The notes: generated from the letters alone by a model not told the origin. Positions 1 through 8,485 are shown, counted from the stretch's first letter. The stretch: DNA of 15,960 nucleotides from Geobacter sp. UBA2189 (GCA_002328035.1 DCVL01000063.1:27092-43051); one strand, 5' to 3'. A program made the numbers and translations.

Positions 1-1
1 A

Positions 2-262
2 GGGGGCGACACAGGGCCGATTCATCTGGCAGCTGCCGTGGGAACGCCAACCGTCTCCTTCTACCGTTGTACAGATGGTTCGCTGAACGGACCACTGGGA
101 AGTCACCATATTGTTGTTCAGTCTCCATTGTCCTGTACCAAATGTCTGCGTAAGTCTTGTGAAAAGGATGATGAATGTCGACACAGCATCAGCGTTGATG
201 CTATGATGGACGCAGTTCTTACAGTTATGCGTAAAGGGAGGAATAAGGATAGTGCTGAATAA
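2..262 (+). CDS. GT9 (heptosyltransferase-like) C-terminal fragment, 5' end outside window
   Basis: The frame is open from base 2 and begins in the family's most conserved C-terminal motif, GDTGPIHLAAAVGTPTVSFY, which in glycosyltransferase family 9 (ADP-heptose:LPS heptosyltransferases) lies in the nucleotide-sugar-binding half. It is followed by a Cys-containing stretch (CTKCLRKSCEKDDEC) similar in placement to that in the next GT9 gene. The likely role is transfer of a heptose or similar sugar to the LPS core at the cytoplasmic face of the inner membrane. An internal GTG at 38 is not a credible start because the motif extends upstream of it. The 3' end overlaps the next gene by 11 bases, which implies co-transcription. 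Family assignment is firm; the exact sugar and acceptor are unknown. Confidence 0.85.
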   Translation, partial: GGDTGPIHLAAAVGTPTVSFYRCTDGSLNGPLGSHHIVVQSPLSCTKCLRKSCEKDDECRHSISVDAMMDAVLTVMRKGRNKDSAE

Positions 263-866
263 ATTGAAGATTGCAAATCTTGAAACAGCCTTTGATCGTG
301 CCATCAAGTGCTGGCACCAAAATGATTCCACTTTTGACGTACTTCAGGGTGCGGTGAATCCCATTGCGTTAGAGCTGGCCTGGCGCAATTATCTTCTTTG
401 GCATGAAGAGGACAAGGCACGTCGCACTGATGTGGACGACAGCGAGATTGCAACTGTTAAAAGGGCGATAGACAGATTGAACCAGCAGCGCAACGATCAG
501 ATTGAGAAGCTTGATGAGGCGATCCTTGAAGAGCTGTCTAAAACCATTCCAGATCCGATAACTGTCCTGATTAATTCTGAAACCCCAGGCAGTATTGTAG
601 ACCGTATTTCAATCATGTCACTGAAGATTTATCATATGGCTGAAGATAGTCAGCGGGATGACGTTGACAACGAACATCGTCAGCGTTCTTTGCATAAGCT
701 CTCCGTTTTGCAGCTACAGCGCTATGATCTATATGTTGCACTCCAACAACTTCTTGATGATTATTTGGCAGGTCGTAAACGGATGAAACTTTACAAACAG
801 TTTAAGATGTACAACGATCCGACACTGAATCCGGAATTATACCGCGCCAAGCAGACGAACCATTAA
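252..866 (+). CDS. DUF4254 family protein, LPS-cluster associated
   Basis: This 204-residue protein uses a GTG start preceded by GGAGG at 237-241 and overlaps the preceding GT9 gene. Visible hallmarks remembered for DUF4254 proteins are LLWHEEDKARR (around residues 48-58), a helix with AIDRLNQQRNDQIEKLDE (about 72-89) and NSETPGSIVDRISIMSLKIYHM (about 107-128). It is hydrophilic and predominantly helical, with no signal peptide or membrane segment, so it is probably cytoplasmic. The family is typically found beside heptosyltransferases in LPS-core loci, as here, but its biochemical function is not known to me. A supporting role in core-oligosaccharide assembly is inference from position only. 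Confidence 0.8.
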   Translation: MLNKLKIANLETAFDRAIKCWHQNDSTFDVLQGAVNPIALELAWRNYLLWHEEDKARRTDVDDSEIATVKRAIDRLNQQRNDQIEKLDEAILEELSKTIPDPITVLINSETPGSIVDRISIMSLKIYHMAEDSQRDDVDNEHRQRSLHKLSVLQLQRYDLYVALQQLLDDYLAGRKRMKLYKQFKMYNDPTLNPELYRAKQTNH

Positions 867-870
867 TTCG

Positions 871-1947
871 ATGAAAAAGTTTCTTCTCGTCAGGCTTGGT
901 TCTCTAGGAGACATCCTTCTTGCCACACCCGCCATCAGAGCCTTGAAAGAACAAGAACCATCCTGCCAAATTGATGTTGTTGTATATGACCGCTTTGCTG
1001 CAGCTCTTGCCCACCATCCGGATCTTGGACGTATAATCCTGGTGCCCAAGAAAGAACTTAAAAGAGAGCTGTTTCAGGGCAAATACATCCATTTTACACG
1101 TCGTCTAATTGAATTCATAAAGGATTTGCGTTCTGTTCAATATGATTATGTCATAGATTTTCACAATGTAACCGATAGCGCTTTAGTAGCTTTGTTTGCG
1201 CGAGGCAGGGTTAAGGCAGGGCATAAAAAACAACTGCTCTCATTACCATTCAAAGTGCGTTCCAGCTTTGATAACAACTTCGCTTCTGCAACCATACATG
1301 CAGCAAAGGCAAACCTTAAATTTCTTATTGATGCCGGATGCTTACCTGAAACTGCTCTATCCGCTAAACTCAGACTTGAGTTCTTTGGCTCAGAAACAGC
1401 TCCTGCTTTTATTGACGAATATTTGGTGCAGCGTAATCTTCAAGGCAAACTGATAATAGGAATAAATCCTTGTGCATCATATGACTTCAAGCGTTGGAGT
1501 GCTGAACGTTTTGCTGCAGTAGCTGATATTCTTGCCAAGAAAAATAATGCTACCATCCTATTGTTTGGAAGCCCTAATGAGCAGTCTATTATCAATCAGG
1601 TTATGGGAGCCATGCAAGAACCAGCCATTGATACATCGTCATTAACCCTTTTTCAGGCATTTGAACTGATAGGCCGATTGAAACTGTTTGTCACAAATGA
1701 CTCTGCTCCTATGCATGTCGCTGCAGCTTTAGGTACACCTCTTGTTGCGATACACGGGCCAATTAACCTGAAAAAGTTTTACCCTCTCGCGGATCAGGTT
1801 CGCAGCATCAGTAAAAAATTGCCTTGCTTGCCCTGTAAAGATATTGCTGCCTGCAAGGCGCGCCTCTGTTTTGATCTGGTTACAGTGGATGAGGTCTATC
1901 AGGCGTGTTTAGACCTGCTTGTTCCTGCCCCAAATCAGACAAGATGA
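871..1947 (+). CDS. Glycosyltransferase family 9 protein (ADP-heptose:LPS heptosyltransferase type)
   Basis: This complete 358-residue GT9 enzyme starts with MKKFLLVRLGSLGDILLATP, the classic N-terminal Rossmann motif of LPS heptosyltransferases. It carries the C-terminal motif NDSAPMHVAAALGTPLVAIHGP around residue 275, where the ADP-sugar is expected to bind. A Cys-rich tail (PCLPCKDIAACKARLC) resembles the one in the upstream GT9 fragment. Length fits the family. It probably adds a heptose or related sugar to lipid A-core at the inner membrane's cytoplasmic face. It follows the DUF4254 gene after 4 bases with no clear Shine-Dalgarno, so translational coupling is likely, and its stop overlaps the tcdA start (ATGA). 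Which heptosyltransferase (I, II or other) cannot be told. Confidence 0.9.
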   Translation: MKKFLLVRLGSLGDILLATPAIRALKEQEPSCQIDVVVYDRFAAALAHHPDLGRIILVPKKELKRELFQGKYIHFTRRLIEFIKDLRSVQYDYVIDFHNVTDSALVALFARGRVKAGHKKQLLSLPFKVRSSFDNNFASATIHAAKANLKFLIDAGCLPETALSAKLRLEFFGSETAPAFIDEYLVQRNLQGKLIIGINPCASYDFKRWSAERFAAVADILAKKNNATILLFGSPNEQSIINQVMGAMQEPAIDTSSLTLFQAFELIGRLKLFVTNDSAPMHVAAALGTPLVAIHGPINLKKFYPLADQVRSISKKLPCLPCKDIAACKARLCFDLVTVDEVYQACLDLLVPAPNQTR

Positions 1948-2654
1948 TTTCCTCCCGTACCGCACTGCTTCTGGGGGACGATGCGCTGTTACGGATATCT
2001 TCAGCCAGGGTTCTCGTTGCAGGTCTAGGCGGAGTTGGCAGTTATGCTGCCGAGGCATTGGCCAGGGCAGGAGTGGGTCATTTGACTATTATTGACTCTG
2101 ATATTGTCAATGAGAGCAATATAAACCGTCAGATCCATGCACTGACCAGTACAGTCGGACGGCCAAAGACAGTTGTCATGGCTGAGCGGATGCAGCAGAT
2201 CAATCCCTCTATTCAGATTGATGCCATTCAAAAACTGATTACCCCTGAAAATCTGTCTGAATTTCAGATCTCAAGCCATGTTCTGGTGCTTGATGCAATT
2301 GACAGCTTTAGCGCAAAACTTGCCCTGATAAAACAGTGCGTTGAGCATCAGGTGCCGGTTATATCCAGTATGGGAGCGGCTGCCAGGCTTGATCCTGGTA
2401 TGGTTAAAACAGATGATATCTCCAAAAGTCATGGTTGTCGCCTGGCTCGCAAGCTGCGAAAAGAACTACGCCGTACAGGCATCTCAAGCGGTGTAACAGT
2501 TGTTTATTCAGATGAGCAATCCATGGTTGAACGATTGGGTGAAGCCGGGGATGGCAATGATTCAAGACGTCATCTGGGCAGCATTTCGTATCTACCAGCT
2601 ATTTTTGGACTTTTTATGTCAGCAGAAGCGATAAAGCGGATCTTGGATCGCTGA
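1944..2654 (+). CDS. tcdA: tRNA threonylcarbamoyladenosine dehydratase (TcdA)
   Basis: This 236-residue E1-like adenylating enzyme of the ThiF/MoeB superfamily converts t6A at tRNA position 37 to its cyclic form (ct6A) using ATP. Visible features are the nucleotide-binding loop VAGLGGVGSYAAEALARAG near the N terminus, the acidic strand end IDSDIVNESNINRQ, the DAIDSFSAKLALI segment, and the TcdA-type stretch SSMGAAARLDPGMVKTDDISK. ATG at 1944 is chosen because it overlaps the upstream stop as ATGA and begins MISSRTALLLG, the family's usual start; the frame could extend to 1905, but that part would lie inside the GT9 gene. It ends 4 bases from the convergent ATPase gene. The function is a housekeeping tRNA modification unrelated to LPS, presumably only co-transcribed. 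Confidence 0.88.
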   Translation: MISSRTALLLGDDALLRISSARVLVAGLGGVGSYAAEALARAGVGHLTIIDSDIVNESNINRQIHALTSTVGRPKTVVMAERMQQINPSIQIDAIQKLITPENLSEFQISSHVLVLDAIDSFSAKLALIKQCVEHQVPVISSMGAAARLDPGMVKTDDISKSHGCRLARKLRKELRRTGISSGVTVVYSDEQSMVERLGEAGDGNDSRRHLGSISYLPAIFGLFMSAEAIKRILDR

Positions 2655-2658
2655 CCCA

Positions 2659-3732
2659 TCAGCTGCCTGTTGCCGCCTCTGCCCCAATAACCTTTATTGC
2701 CTCATATATAACTGCATCGTATTTATCCTGACTGATAGCCAAGGCAACAGATGGAATCCTGAGCAGGGATTTTACAAATCCAAACCTCAGATCACGTGGC
2801 AACAGTTCAATATATTCTATCAGATGTTCTTCCTGTGACTGTTCCAGTTTAGACGAGATCTGCAGGGTGGTAATCAGGTCATTCATCGTGGCTGCCTGAA
2901 GGTCGTCACGCTGTTTTGCCGCTCTCTCTGAAACAACAGAATTCCAGCCATCCAGCACTTCGGAAGCTGTCAAGGGACGCCCCTTGCGGTCTGCCAGCCA
3001 ACGCATAAATGTAATAGCCGCTTCCTTGCCTATTATCCCTGCATATACCTCCATAGCAAGATCGCCCGAAAAATGGCACTGCTTGCGAAGTATACTCACC
3101 ATCTCCCATCCCCGCTCGGTTGGCTCCACCTGCATATCCATCGTTGAGCCCTGTTTGGCAAGAAATCCGCTGTTACTTGCCAGAAAACCGCGCACTTCGG
3201 TGTCCAGTTCACGCGATGCGGCATATCTTGCCCAACAGTGGTAATCTGTCTCCACATAAAGCATAACCATCCTGTCAACAAGCGCACGATCAAGGGTTGC
3301 AACCTGATATGTTCCATCAGGAGGATTAATGCTAACAACCACCTTGTGACGGCTTGAAAGCTGATGAGTGTGCAGGGAACGCACCAGTCCCTCTGCAGGC
3401 GGCTCAACAAACTGGAAGATCGCCTGTAGTGTATCCTCCTGTTGGGCACGATTTAACTCATCACAATGCACAACTGTTGGAGGGGCATTATCAGCAGGCA
3501 TCCAGGAAGGGCGCGACCAATGCATTACATTTCCTTCACGAAAAGGTATCCCGACCAGATCTCCAACCTCCATTTGACCAAGGCGCAGAGGGGCATACTG
3601 CCAGTTGGCCTCACGGCAGATCTGAACAATTCCTGCCGTCTTTCCAACTCCACGGTGCCCGACAACACATGGAGTAAGTTCCGTCTTGGCCAGTATCTCT
3701 TTTAGTACAACCTTCATCTGTTCAATGTTCAT
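2659..3732 (-). CDS. MoxR/AAA_5-type AAA+ ATPase
   Basis: This 357-residue ATPase has Walker A GHRGVGKT (residues 25-32), Walker B VVHCDE (87-92), a sensor-1 strand VVVSINPP with Asn, and LDRALVDR containing likely Arg-finger residues. A helical C-terminal lid follows. MoxR-like ATPases act as chaperones that remodel or load metal or cofactor proteins, usually with a von Willebrand A partner encoded alongside. No such partner is present: tcdA converges 4 bases away and a kinase gene diverges. ATG at 3732 is preferred over the in-frame TTG at 3741, since the strong AAAAGGAG (3750-3743) lies 10 bases from the ATG but only 1 from the TTG. Substrate and role are unknown. Confidence 0.85.
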   Translation of the reverse strand: MNIEQMKVVLKEILAKTELTPCVVGHRGVGKTAGIVQICREANWQYAPLRLGQMEVGDLVGIPFREGNVMHWSRPSWMPADNAPPTVVHCDELNRAQQEDTLQAIFQFVEPPAEGLVRSLHTHQLSSRHKVVVSINPPDGTYQVATLDRALVDRMVMLYVETDYHCWARYAASRELDTEVRGFLASNSGFLAKQGSTMDMQVEPTERGWEMVSILRKQCHFSGDLAMEVYAGIIGKEAAITFMRWLADRKGRPLTASEVLDGWNSVVSERAAKQRDDLQAATMNDLITTLQISSKLEQSQEEHLIEYIELLPRDLRFGFVKSLLRIPSVALAISQDKYDAVIYEAIKVIGAEAATGS

Positions 3733-3760
3733 CTGCAGCAATCTCCTTTTGCGACCCTGG

Positions 3761-3789
3761 ATAATAGATTATTCAGAGATCTGGTTCAA
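3761..3789 (-). promoter_or_regulatory. Predicted sigma-70-type promoter for the MoxR-like ATPase
   Basis: Read on the minus strand, TTGAAC (3789-3784) and TATTAT (3766-3761) are separated by exactly 17 bases, close to the TTGACA/TATAAT consensus. The expected start near 3754 would give a leader of about 20 bases carrying the AAAAGGAG ribosome-binding site before the ATG at 3732. This is sequence evidence only. Confidence 0.5.
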
Positions 3790-3818
3790 GCAGTAATGGA
3801 CCAATTCACTCTTTTTAA

Positions 3819-3832
3819 GGCCGTGCACTTGC
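3819..3832 (+). promoter_or_regulatory. Possible sigma-54 promoter (-24/-12) before the kinase-regulator-glmS operon
   Basis: The sequence AGGCCG-TGCAC-TTGCA contains the invariant GG and GC dinucleotides of RpoN promoters at the required 10-base spacing (GG 3819-3820, GC 3831-3832), with a perfect TTGCA -12 element but an imperfect -24 element. The predicted start near 3843 gives a leader of about 45 bases to the ATG at 3889. The overlapping dyad GTGCA-CT-TGCAC (3823-3834) could instead be an operator. No comparably good sigma-70 promoter was seen in the gap. No enhancer-binding site was identified. Confidence 0.3.
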
Positions 3833-3888
3833 ACTTATCGGCATATATGGTAGAAATATTGGAATAACAGTTCTTGAAAGAGGTTTAA

Positions 3889-6078
3889 ATGGACAACAAA
3901 GCGAAGTCAGCATGGGGAGTACGCCAGGCTGTTTCCCTTATTATACTCGTCGGGATATCCCTGCTGGGAAATGTTCTGGCACCTCAGCTTTTTACCGGCT
4001 TTAACTACCTTTTTGGAAGCATCGGTGTAATTCTTGTTCTTCGCCTGTTTGGAATTATACCGGCCATTATTGCAGCTCTTATCGCTGCTTTATGGTGCAA
4101 ACAGCTTTTTGGCCATTTTTATCCCCTGATCTGGCTTGGACTTGAGCCGCTCTTTGTCGGCATAGCCATTAGACGGTATCCCAAACTATCAATAATAATG
4201 ATTGATATGGGCTATTGGCTTCTAATTGGAATGCCTCTGATTTTCTTCTTCTTTCTGCTGGTCTTCAAAGTTTCAGCTCTGGGTACGGCAGCTGCTGCAC
4301 TGATGTATGCGACAATCGGTATCGCCAATGCGCTGATTGCAACACTGCTTCTAAACCAGCTTTCTCTGGAGCACCTGGTCTGGCCTGGACGGAGTAACTC
4401 TCCGGTTAACATCGCACAGTTTATTTTTCATCTTCTTATGCTTGCGATTGTACTGCCAGCAATACTTGTAATGGTTATTACCGGAAGGAGCAGGGAGGCT
4501 AACACAAGGCAGAAGATGTTCGATCTTCTTGAGATAAAGGCTCGTCAGATTGGCCAGAAAATACGTCAGAACCTATACAAAGGGGTTCTCCCTAAAAACT
4601 TTGAGAAGAAGATGCTGAGTGAAGATGAACTGAAGGTAGCTACCAGAATATTAAAAGAGATGCAACCCAATCAGTACATGGATTTACACCTGATGGCCAA
4701 TAACGGGCGTCTTATTGCCTCAACCAACTCTGAATTACAAAACCAGACATATTATAATCCTGTAGAAACCAACAAATTGTTGCCAACCGAGCGGCAGCAC
4801 ATTTACCAGCTGATACCTTCCTTTAATGAACCGCTTCCCCTGTGGCAACGTGCAGGCGCTAACCGCTTCATAAGAATAAATTATTTTCCGGCAACAACCA
4901 TGTATGCAATTGCAGAAACCCCCTTTTCGCCATATCAGGCCGAAATTTTGAGAGGGCATCGCAACTCTCTGGCCGCTCTACTCCTTTATCTTGCCATAGG
5001 GGCTGTAACCTCATGTACCGTCTCACGCAGAATTGCAGTTCCACTTGTAGCATTGTCCAAAATCACCTCTCACCTGCCTGAACGTCTCGCAGAACAGGAT
5101 CTTGTCTGGCCAGACAGCAACATCGCAGAGATCAAACAACTGACTGAAAACTCACAACAGATGTCGCACACACTGGGTCAACAATTTATGGAGATAGCTC
5201 AGATTAACGCTGATCTTGAAAGACGTGTTACGGAAAGAACCCAAGAGTTGACTGAAAGCAACAGCTCTCTTAAACAGGAAATTGATGAGAGAACAAGGGC
5301 TGAACAGCAGAGAGATCATCTTATGAGGGAGCTGGAAACAAAAAACAGGGAGCTTGAAAGTATCATATACGTATCTTCACACGATCTTCGTTCTCCTTTG
5401 GTCAATATTCAGGGGTTCAGCCGCAAATTGGGTAAAAATTGTGTCTCTGTAACAAGGACATTAAATGAAATTGATCTTCCTGAAGAAAAGAAAAAAGAGC
5501 TTTTGCCAGTTCTGGAAGATAAAATACCAAGATCCATAGAATTTATAATAGGCAGTGTAGAGAAGATGGAAGGACTGCTTAGCGGACTTTTACGCGTTTC
5601 TCGTCTGGGTCAAATCCTGCTTGATATACAAAATCTTGACATGAACCTTTTAATGAGCAAAATTGCAGACTCTCTCGCCTATCAGATTGAAACCGCAGAT
5701 GCAAGGGTAGTTATTGATGAGCTGCTCCCCTGTAGCGGAGATGAGATTCAGGTAAGCCAGGTATTTACAAACCTGCTAGACAACGCAATCAAATACCGTT
5801 CACCTGACCGGCAACTGCAGATTCATGTTTCATGCAAAGCATCAGGCAGCGAAATAGAATATTCTGTTAAGGATAACGGCATAGGTATCCATTCTGACTA
5901 CCACGAACAGATTTGGGAGATTTTCCAGAGGATAAATCCTCGAAATATTCAGGGCGAAGGACTGGGACTTACAGCAGCCAGAAGGATACTCGATCGCCTT
6001 AACGGTTCTATAGCTGTGGAATCCACTGAAGGAGAAGGGAGCAGATTCATCGTAAAACTTCCACAAAAGAAGGTATGA
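3889..6078 (+). CDS. Membrane sensor histidine kinase
   Basis: This 729-residue hybrid-free histidine kinase has about six N-terminal hydrophobic segments (roughly residues 12-30, 40-70, 78-96, 106-128, 132-158, 175-198). A probable extracytoplasmic domain (about 200-358), one more membrane segment (about 360-376), a HAMP-like linker and a long coiled coil (about 430-490) follow. The HisKA segment is SSHDLRSPLVNIQGF with phosphoacceptor His498. The ATPase domain shows the N box NLLDNAIKY (around 628-636), G1 DNGIGI (662-667) and G2 GEGLGL (689-694). The RBS AAAGAGG at 3877-3883 supports the start. It sits 3 bases before a response regulator, its probable partner. The signal is unknown; the polytopic N terminus followed by an external domain resembles no sensor class I can name with confidence. 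Confidence 0.88.
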   Translation: MDNKAKSAWGVRQAVSLIILVGISLLGNVLAPQLFTGFNYLFGSIGVILVLRLFGIIPAIIAALIAALWCKQLFGHFYPLIWLGLEPLFVGIAIRRYPKLSIIMIDMGYWLLIGMPLIFFFFLLVFKVSALGTAAAALMYATIGIANALIATLLLNQLSLEHLVWPGRSNSPVNIAQFIFHLLMLAIVLPAILVMVITGRSREANTRQKMFDLLEIKARQIGQKIRQNLYKGVLPKNFEKKMLSEDELKVATRILKEMQPNQYMDLHLMANNGRLIASTNSELQNQTYYNPVETNKLLPTERQHIYQLIPSFNEPLPLWQRAGANRFIRINYFPATTMYAIAETPFSPYQAEILRGHRNSLAALLLYLAIGAVTSCTVSRRIAVPLVALSKITSHLPERLAEQDLVWPDSNIAEIKQLTENSQQMSHTLGQQFMEIAQINADLERRVTERTQELTESNSSLKQEIDERTRAEQQRDHLMRELETKNRELESIIYVSSHDLRSPLVNIQGFSRKLGKNCVSVTRTLNEIDLPEEKKKELLPVLEDKIPRSIEFIIGSVEKMEGLLSGLLRVSRLGQILLDIQNLDMNLLMSKIADSLAYQIETADARVVIDELLPCSGDEIQVSQVFTNLLDNAIKYRSPDRQLQIHVSCKASGSEIEYSVKDNGIGIHSDYHEQIWEIFQRINPRNIQGEGLGLTAARRILDRLNGSIAVESTEGEGSRFIVKLPQKKV

Positions 6079-6081
6079 CCG

Positions 6082-6558
6082 ATGTTTCCGAAATATATGG
6101 GAAAAATCACTAAAAACGAAACGACCCTGCTCATTGCCGAAGATGATGATGGACATGCAGAACTCATCATAGACAATCTTCGTGAAGCCGGATTCAATAA
6201 CGAGATCATCCGTTTTCAGGATGGCCAGGAACTGATCAATTTTATTACAGCTATATCAGAAACTGGTAGAGCGTCCGCACACGGCAATTCTTATCTGCTA
6301 CTGCTTGATATAAGGATGCCAAAGGTTGATGGAGTTGAGGTCTTACGACGAATCAAGTCTCTTCCTGAACTTCAAAAGATGCCTGTTATCATGCTTACCA
6401 CCACGGATGACCCCAAAGAAATAGATAAGTGCTACGAACTTGGCTGCAATTTCTATATAACAAAACCTGTTGACTATGATCGTTTTTCAGAGATGTTAGA
6501 CCGGCTCGCACTCTTCCTTATGGTTATCCAGTTGCCGGATTTAAAGAGAAAGGTATAA
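6082..6558 (+). CDS. Single-domain response regulator (Rcp1/CheY-like)
   Basis: This 158-residue receiver domain has no output domain. The acidic pocket is EDDD (residues 20-23), the phosphoacceptor is Asp76 in LLLLDIRMPKVDG, the switch Thr lies in MLTTTDD (about 106-108), and the conserved Lys128 lies in ITKPVD. The long loop before the phosphorylated strand and the KMPVIMLTTTDDPKEIDKCY-type sequence resemble the Rcp1-like regulators that accompany phytochrome-style kinases. It probably accepts phosphate from the preceding kinase and passes it by protein contact or onward phosphotransfer rather than by binding DNA. AGAAGG at about 6068-6073 serves the ATG at 6082; an in-frame ATG at 6097 is less likely. 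Confidence 0.88.
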   Translation: MFPKYMGKITKNETTLLIAEDDDGHAELIIDNLREAGFNNEIIRFQDGQELINFITAISETGRASAHGNSYLLLLDIRMPKVDGVEVLRRIKSLPELQKMPVIMLTTTDDPKEIDKCYELGCNFYITKPVDYDRFSEMLDRLALFLMVIQLPDLKRKV

Positions 6559-6562
6559 ATCT

Positions 6563-8392
6563 ATGTGCGGTATAGTTGGCTATATTGGTAAACAGGAAGC
6601 AACACCGATAATCTTTGATGGACTGTGTAAGCTCGAATACCGTGGCTACGATTCTGCAGGCATAGCGACTCTTCAACCGGAAGGTATTGCCGTCAGACGA
6701 AGTGAAGGAAAGCTTGCAAATCTTGAAAAGTTGCTGCGTGAGCAGCCTCTAGTTGGATGTATTGGTATTGGGCATACTCGCTGGGCCACACACGGACGCC
6801 CCTCCGAAACCAACGCACACCCTCATAAATCAGGTTCTGTCGTAGTTGTTCACAATGGTATCATAGAAAATTACCTTTCACTAAAGGAACAACTGCAGGC
6901 GATGGGCTATAACTTCTCAAGCCAGACCGATACGGAGGTTATCGCTCACCTTATCCAGGAGCGCCTTAAGCAGGCATCATCTTTTGAAGGCGCAGTCAGA
7001 GCTGCGCTGCAGGAACTGCATGGTGCCTTTGCTGTCTGCATACTCTGCACGGAAGAGCCTGATACCTTGATTGCAGCCAAGTTTGGCTCTCCAATGGTGG
7101 TTGGTCTGGGAGAAGGTGAATTCTTCGTTGCCTCTGACATTCCAGCCATTCTTGCCCATACGCGTGAAATGGTATTTATGGAAGATGGAGAGCTTGCAAT
7201 CTTCAAAGGGAACTCTGCCTCTTTTTCTACTATTGCAGGAGATCCGCTGGATAAAAAGCCCCGACATATTGACTGGTCTCCACTTATGGCAGAAAAGGGC
7301 GGATACAAGCATTTCATGCTCAAAGAGATCCATGAGCAGCCCCGCGCTGTGCGTGACACCATTGCCGGTCGTCTTCTGGAACAGCAGGGAGATGTATATC
7401 TTGAAGATATCAGCTATGACAATGATGCCTTAAAAACTGTTCAAAGAATAGTCATAGTTGCCTGTGGAACCTCATGGCATGCAGCGCTCACCGGAAAATT
7501 CCTGATTGAAGGTCACTGCCGCATACCTGTAGAAATCGATATTGCCTCTGAGTTCCGTTACAGAAAACCTGTAATAGACAACAGAACACTGGTAATGGTC
7601 ATCTCTCAGTCCGGAGAGACAGCCGACACCCTGGCAGCCCTGCGTGAGGCTAAAAAACTTGGCGCCATGAATCTGGCGATTTGCAACGTACTGGATTCAT
7701 CCATAGCCCGCGATGCTACAGGCGTAATCTACACACATGCCGGCCCGGAGATTGGGGTGGCCTCCACCAAGGCCTTTGTAACCCAGTTGACAGCGCTATA
7801 CCTGTTTACCGTACGTTTCGGGAGGGCTATAGGCATCATTGACATCACCAAAGGGCAGCAGATGATAGCAGACTTAAAAAGGGTGCCCGAACTTCTGGAG
7901 CAGGCTTTACATCTGAACGAAGAGACCGAAAAGATCGCTCGTCAATACATGAATGCACGAGACTTCCTGTATCTGGGGCGTGGGCGTAACTTCCCGATTG
8001 CCCTTGAGGGTGCCCTTAAACTTAAAGAGATCTCCTACATACATGCCGAAGGGTATCCAGCAGGCGAGATGAAACACGGCCCTATCGCTCTTATTGATGA
8101 ACATGTGCCAGTGGTGGTGCTTGTGCCTAAAAACAGCACTTACGAAAAGACCGTATCAAACATGGAGGAAGTAATAGCCCGCAGTGGCAAGGTTATAGCC
8201 GTTTGCACCCAGGGAGATATTGAAGTCAGGAACAAAGCAGAGACAATACTGGAACTCCCATCGTTAAGCGACGATCTTGATCCTATTCTGCTTTCAGTTC
8301 CGCTACAGCTGCTTGCCTACCATATTGCCGTATTAAAAGGAACTGATGTCGATCAACCGAGGAACCTGGCCAAGAGCGTTACCGTAGAATAG
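6563..8392 (+). CDS. glmS: Glutamine--fructose-6-phosphate aminotransferase (isomerizing)
   Basis: This complete 609-residue enzyme makes glucosamine-6-phosphate from fructose-6-phosphate and glutamine, the first committed step to UDP-GlcNAc for peptidoglycan and LPS. The N-terminal Ntn glutaminase starts MCGIVGYIG with Cys2 (Cys1 after Met removal) as nucleophile, followed by YRGYDSAG and HTRWATHG. Two sugar-isomerase (SIS) domains follow, with CGTSWHA, SQSGETADT and STKAFVTQL, then EGYPAGEMKHGPIAL. The C terminus LAKSVTVE is canonical and carries the C-terminal loop. The gene lies 4 bases behind the response regulator with an RBS-like AAAGG upstream, so it is probably co-transcribed with the two-component genes, an arrangement worth noting for a housekeeping gene. 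No glmS ribozyme fits in the 4-base gap. Confidence 0.97.
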   Translation: MCGIVGYIGKQEATPIIFDGLCKLEYRGYDSAGIATLQPEGIAVRRSEGKLANLEKLLREQPLVGCIGIGHTRWATHGRPSETNAHPHKSGSVVVVHNGIIENYLSLKEQLQAMGYNFSSQTDTEVIAHLIQERLKQASSFEGAVRAALQELHGAFAVCILCTEEPDTLIAAKFGSPMVVGLGEGEFFVASDIPAILAHTREMVFMEDGELAIFKGNSASFSTIAGDPLDKKPRHIDWSPLMAEKGGYKHFMLKEIHEQPRAVRDTIAGRLLEQQGDVYLEDISYDNDALKTVQRIVIVACGTSWHAALTGKFLIEGHCRIPVEIDIASEFRYRKPVIDNRTLVMVISQSGETADTLAALREAKKLGAMNLAICNVLDSSIARDATGVIYTHAGPEIGVASTKAFVTQLTALYLFTVRFGRAIGIIDITKGQQMIADLKRVPELLEQALHLNEETEKIARQYMNARDFLYLGRGRNFPIALEGALKLKEISYIHAEGYPAGEMKHGPIALIDEHVPVVVLVPKNSTYEKTVSNMEEVIARSGKVIAVCTQGDIEVRNKAETILELPSLSDDLDPILLSVPLQLLAYHIAVLKGTDVDQPRNLAKSVTVE

Positions 8393-8425
8393 CAAGTTAC
8401 TCACTTTAACCTTGATGTAGACGAA

Positions 8426-8485
8426 GAATAAAGTCGGGAACTGAAAAATAAAGTCGGGGCCCAAAGAATAAAGTTGGGAACTGAC
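8426..8485 (+). repeat. Three tandem 20-bp units with core AATAAAGTCGGG
   Basis: The core occurs at 8427, 8447 and 8467 (third copy AATAAAGTTGGG) with an exact 20-base period. Units one and three also share GAACTGA after the core. The array lies 34 bases after the glmS stop in a gap with no gene. It may be debris of a REP-like or transposase-associated element, or a binding-site array; the sequence alone does not decide. Confidence 0.7.

Noticed and set aside
837..1092. Minus-strand open frames overlapping the start of the GT9 gene
   Set aside because: They run antisense through a well-conserved GT9 N terminus and show no recognisable protein.
3855..3864. AATATTGGAA shared with the junction repeat at 15183-15212 as evidence of a mobile element
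   Set aside because: A single AT-rich 10-mer in an intergenic leader is too short to link the two sites.
6559..6562. A glmS ribozyme
   Set aside because: Only 4 bases separate the regulator stop from the glmS start, and this ribozyme is mainly known from Gram-positive bacteria.
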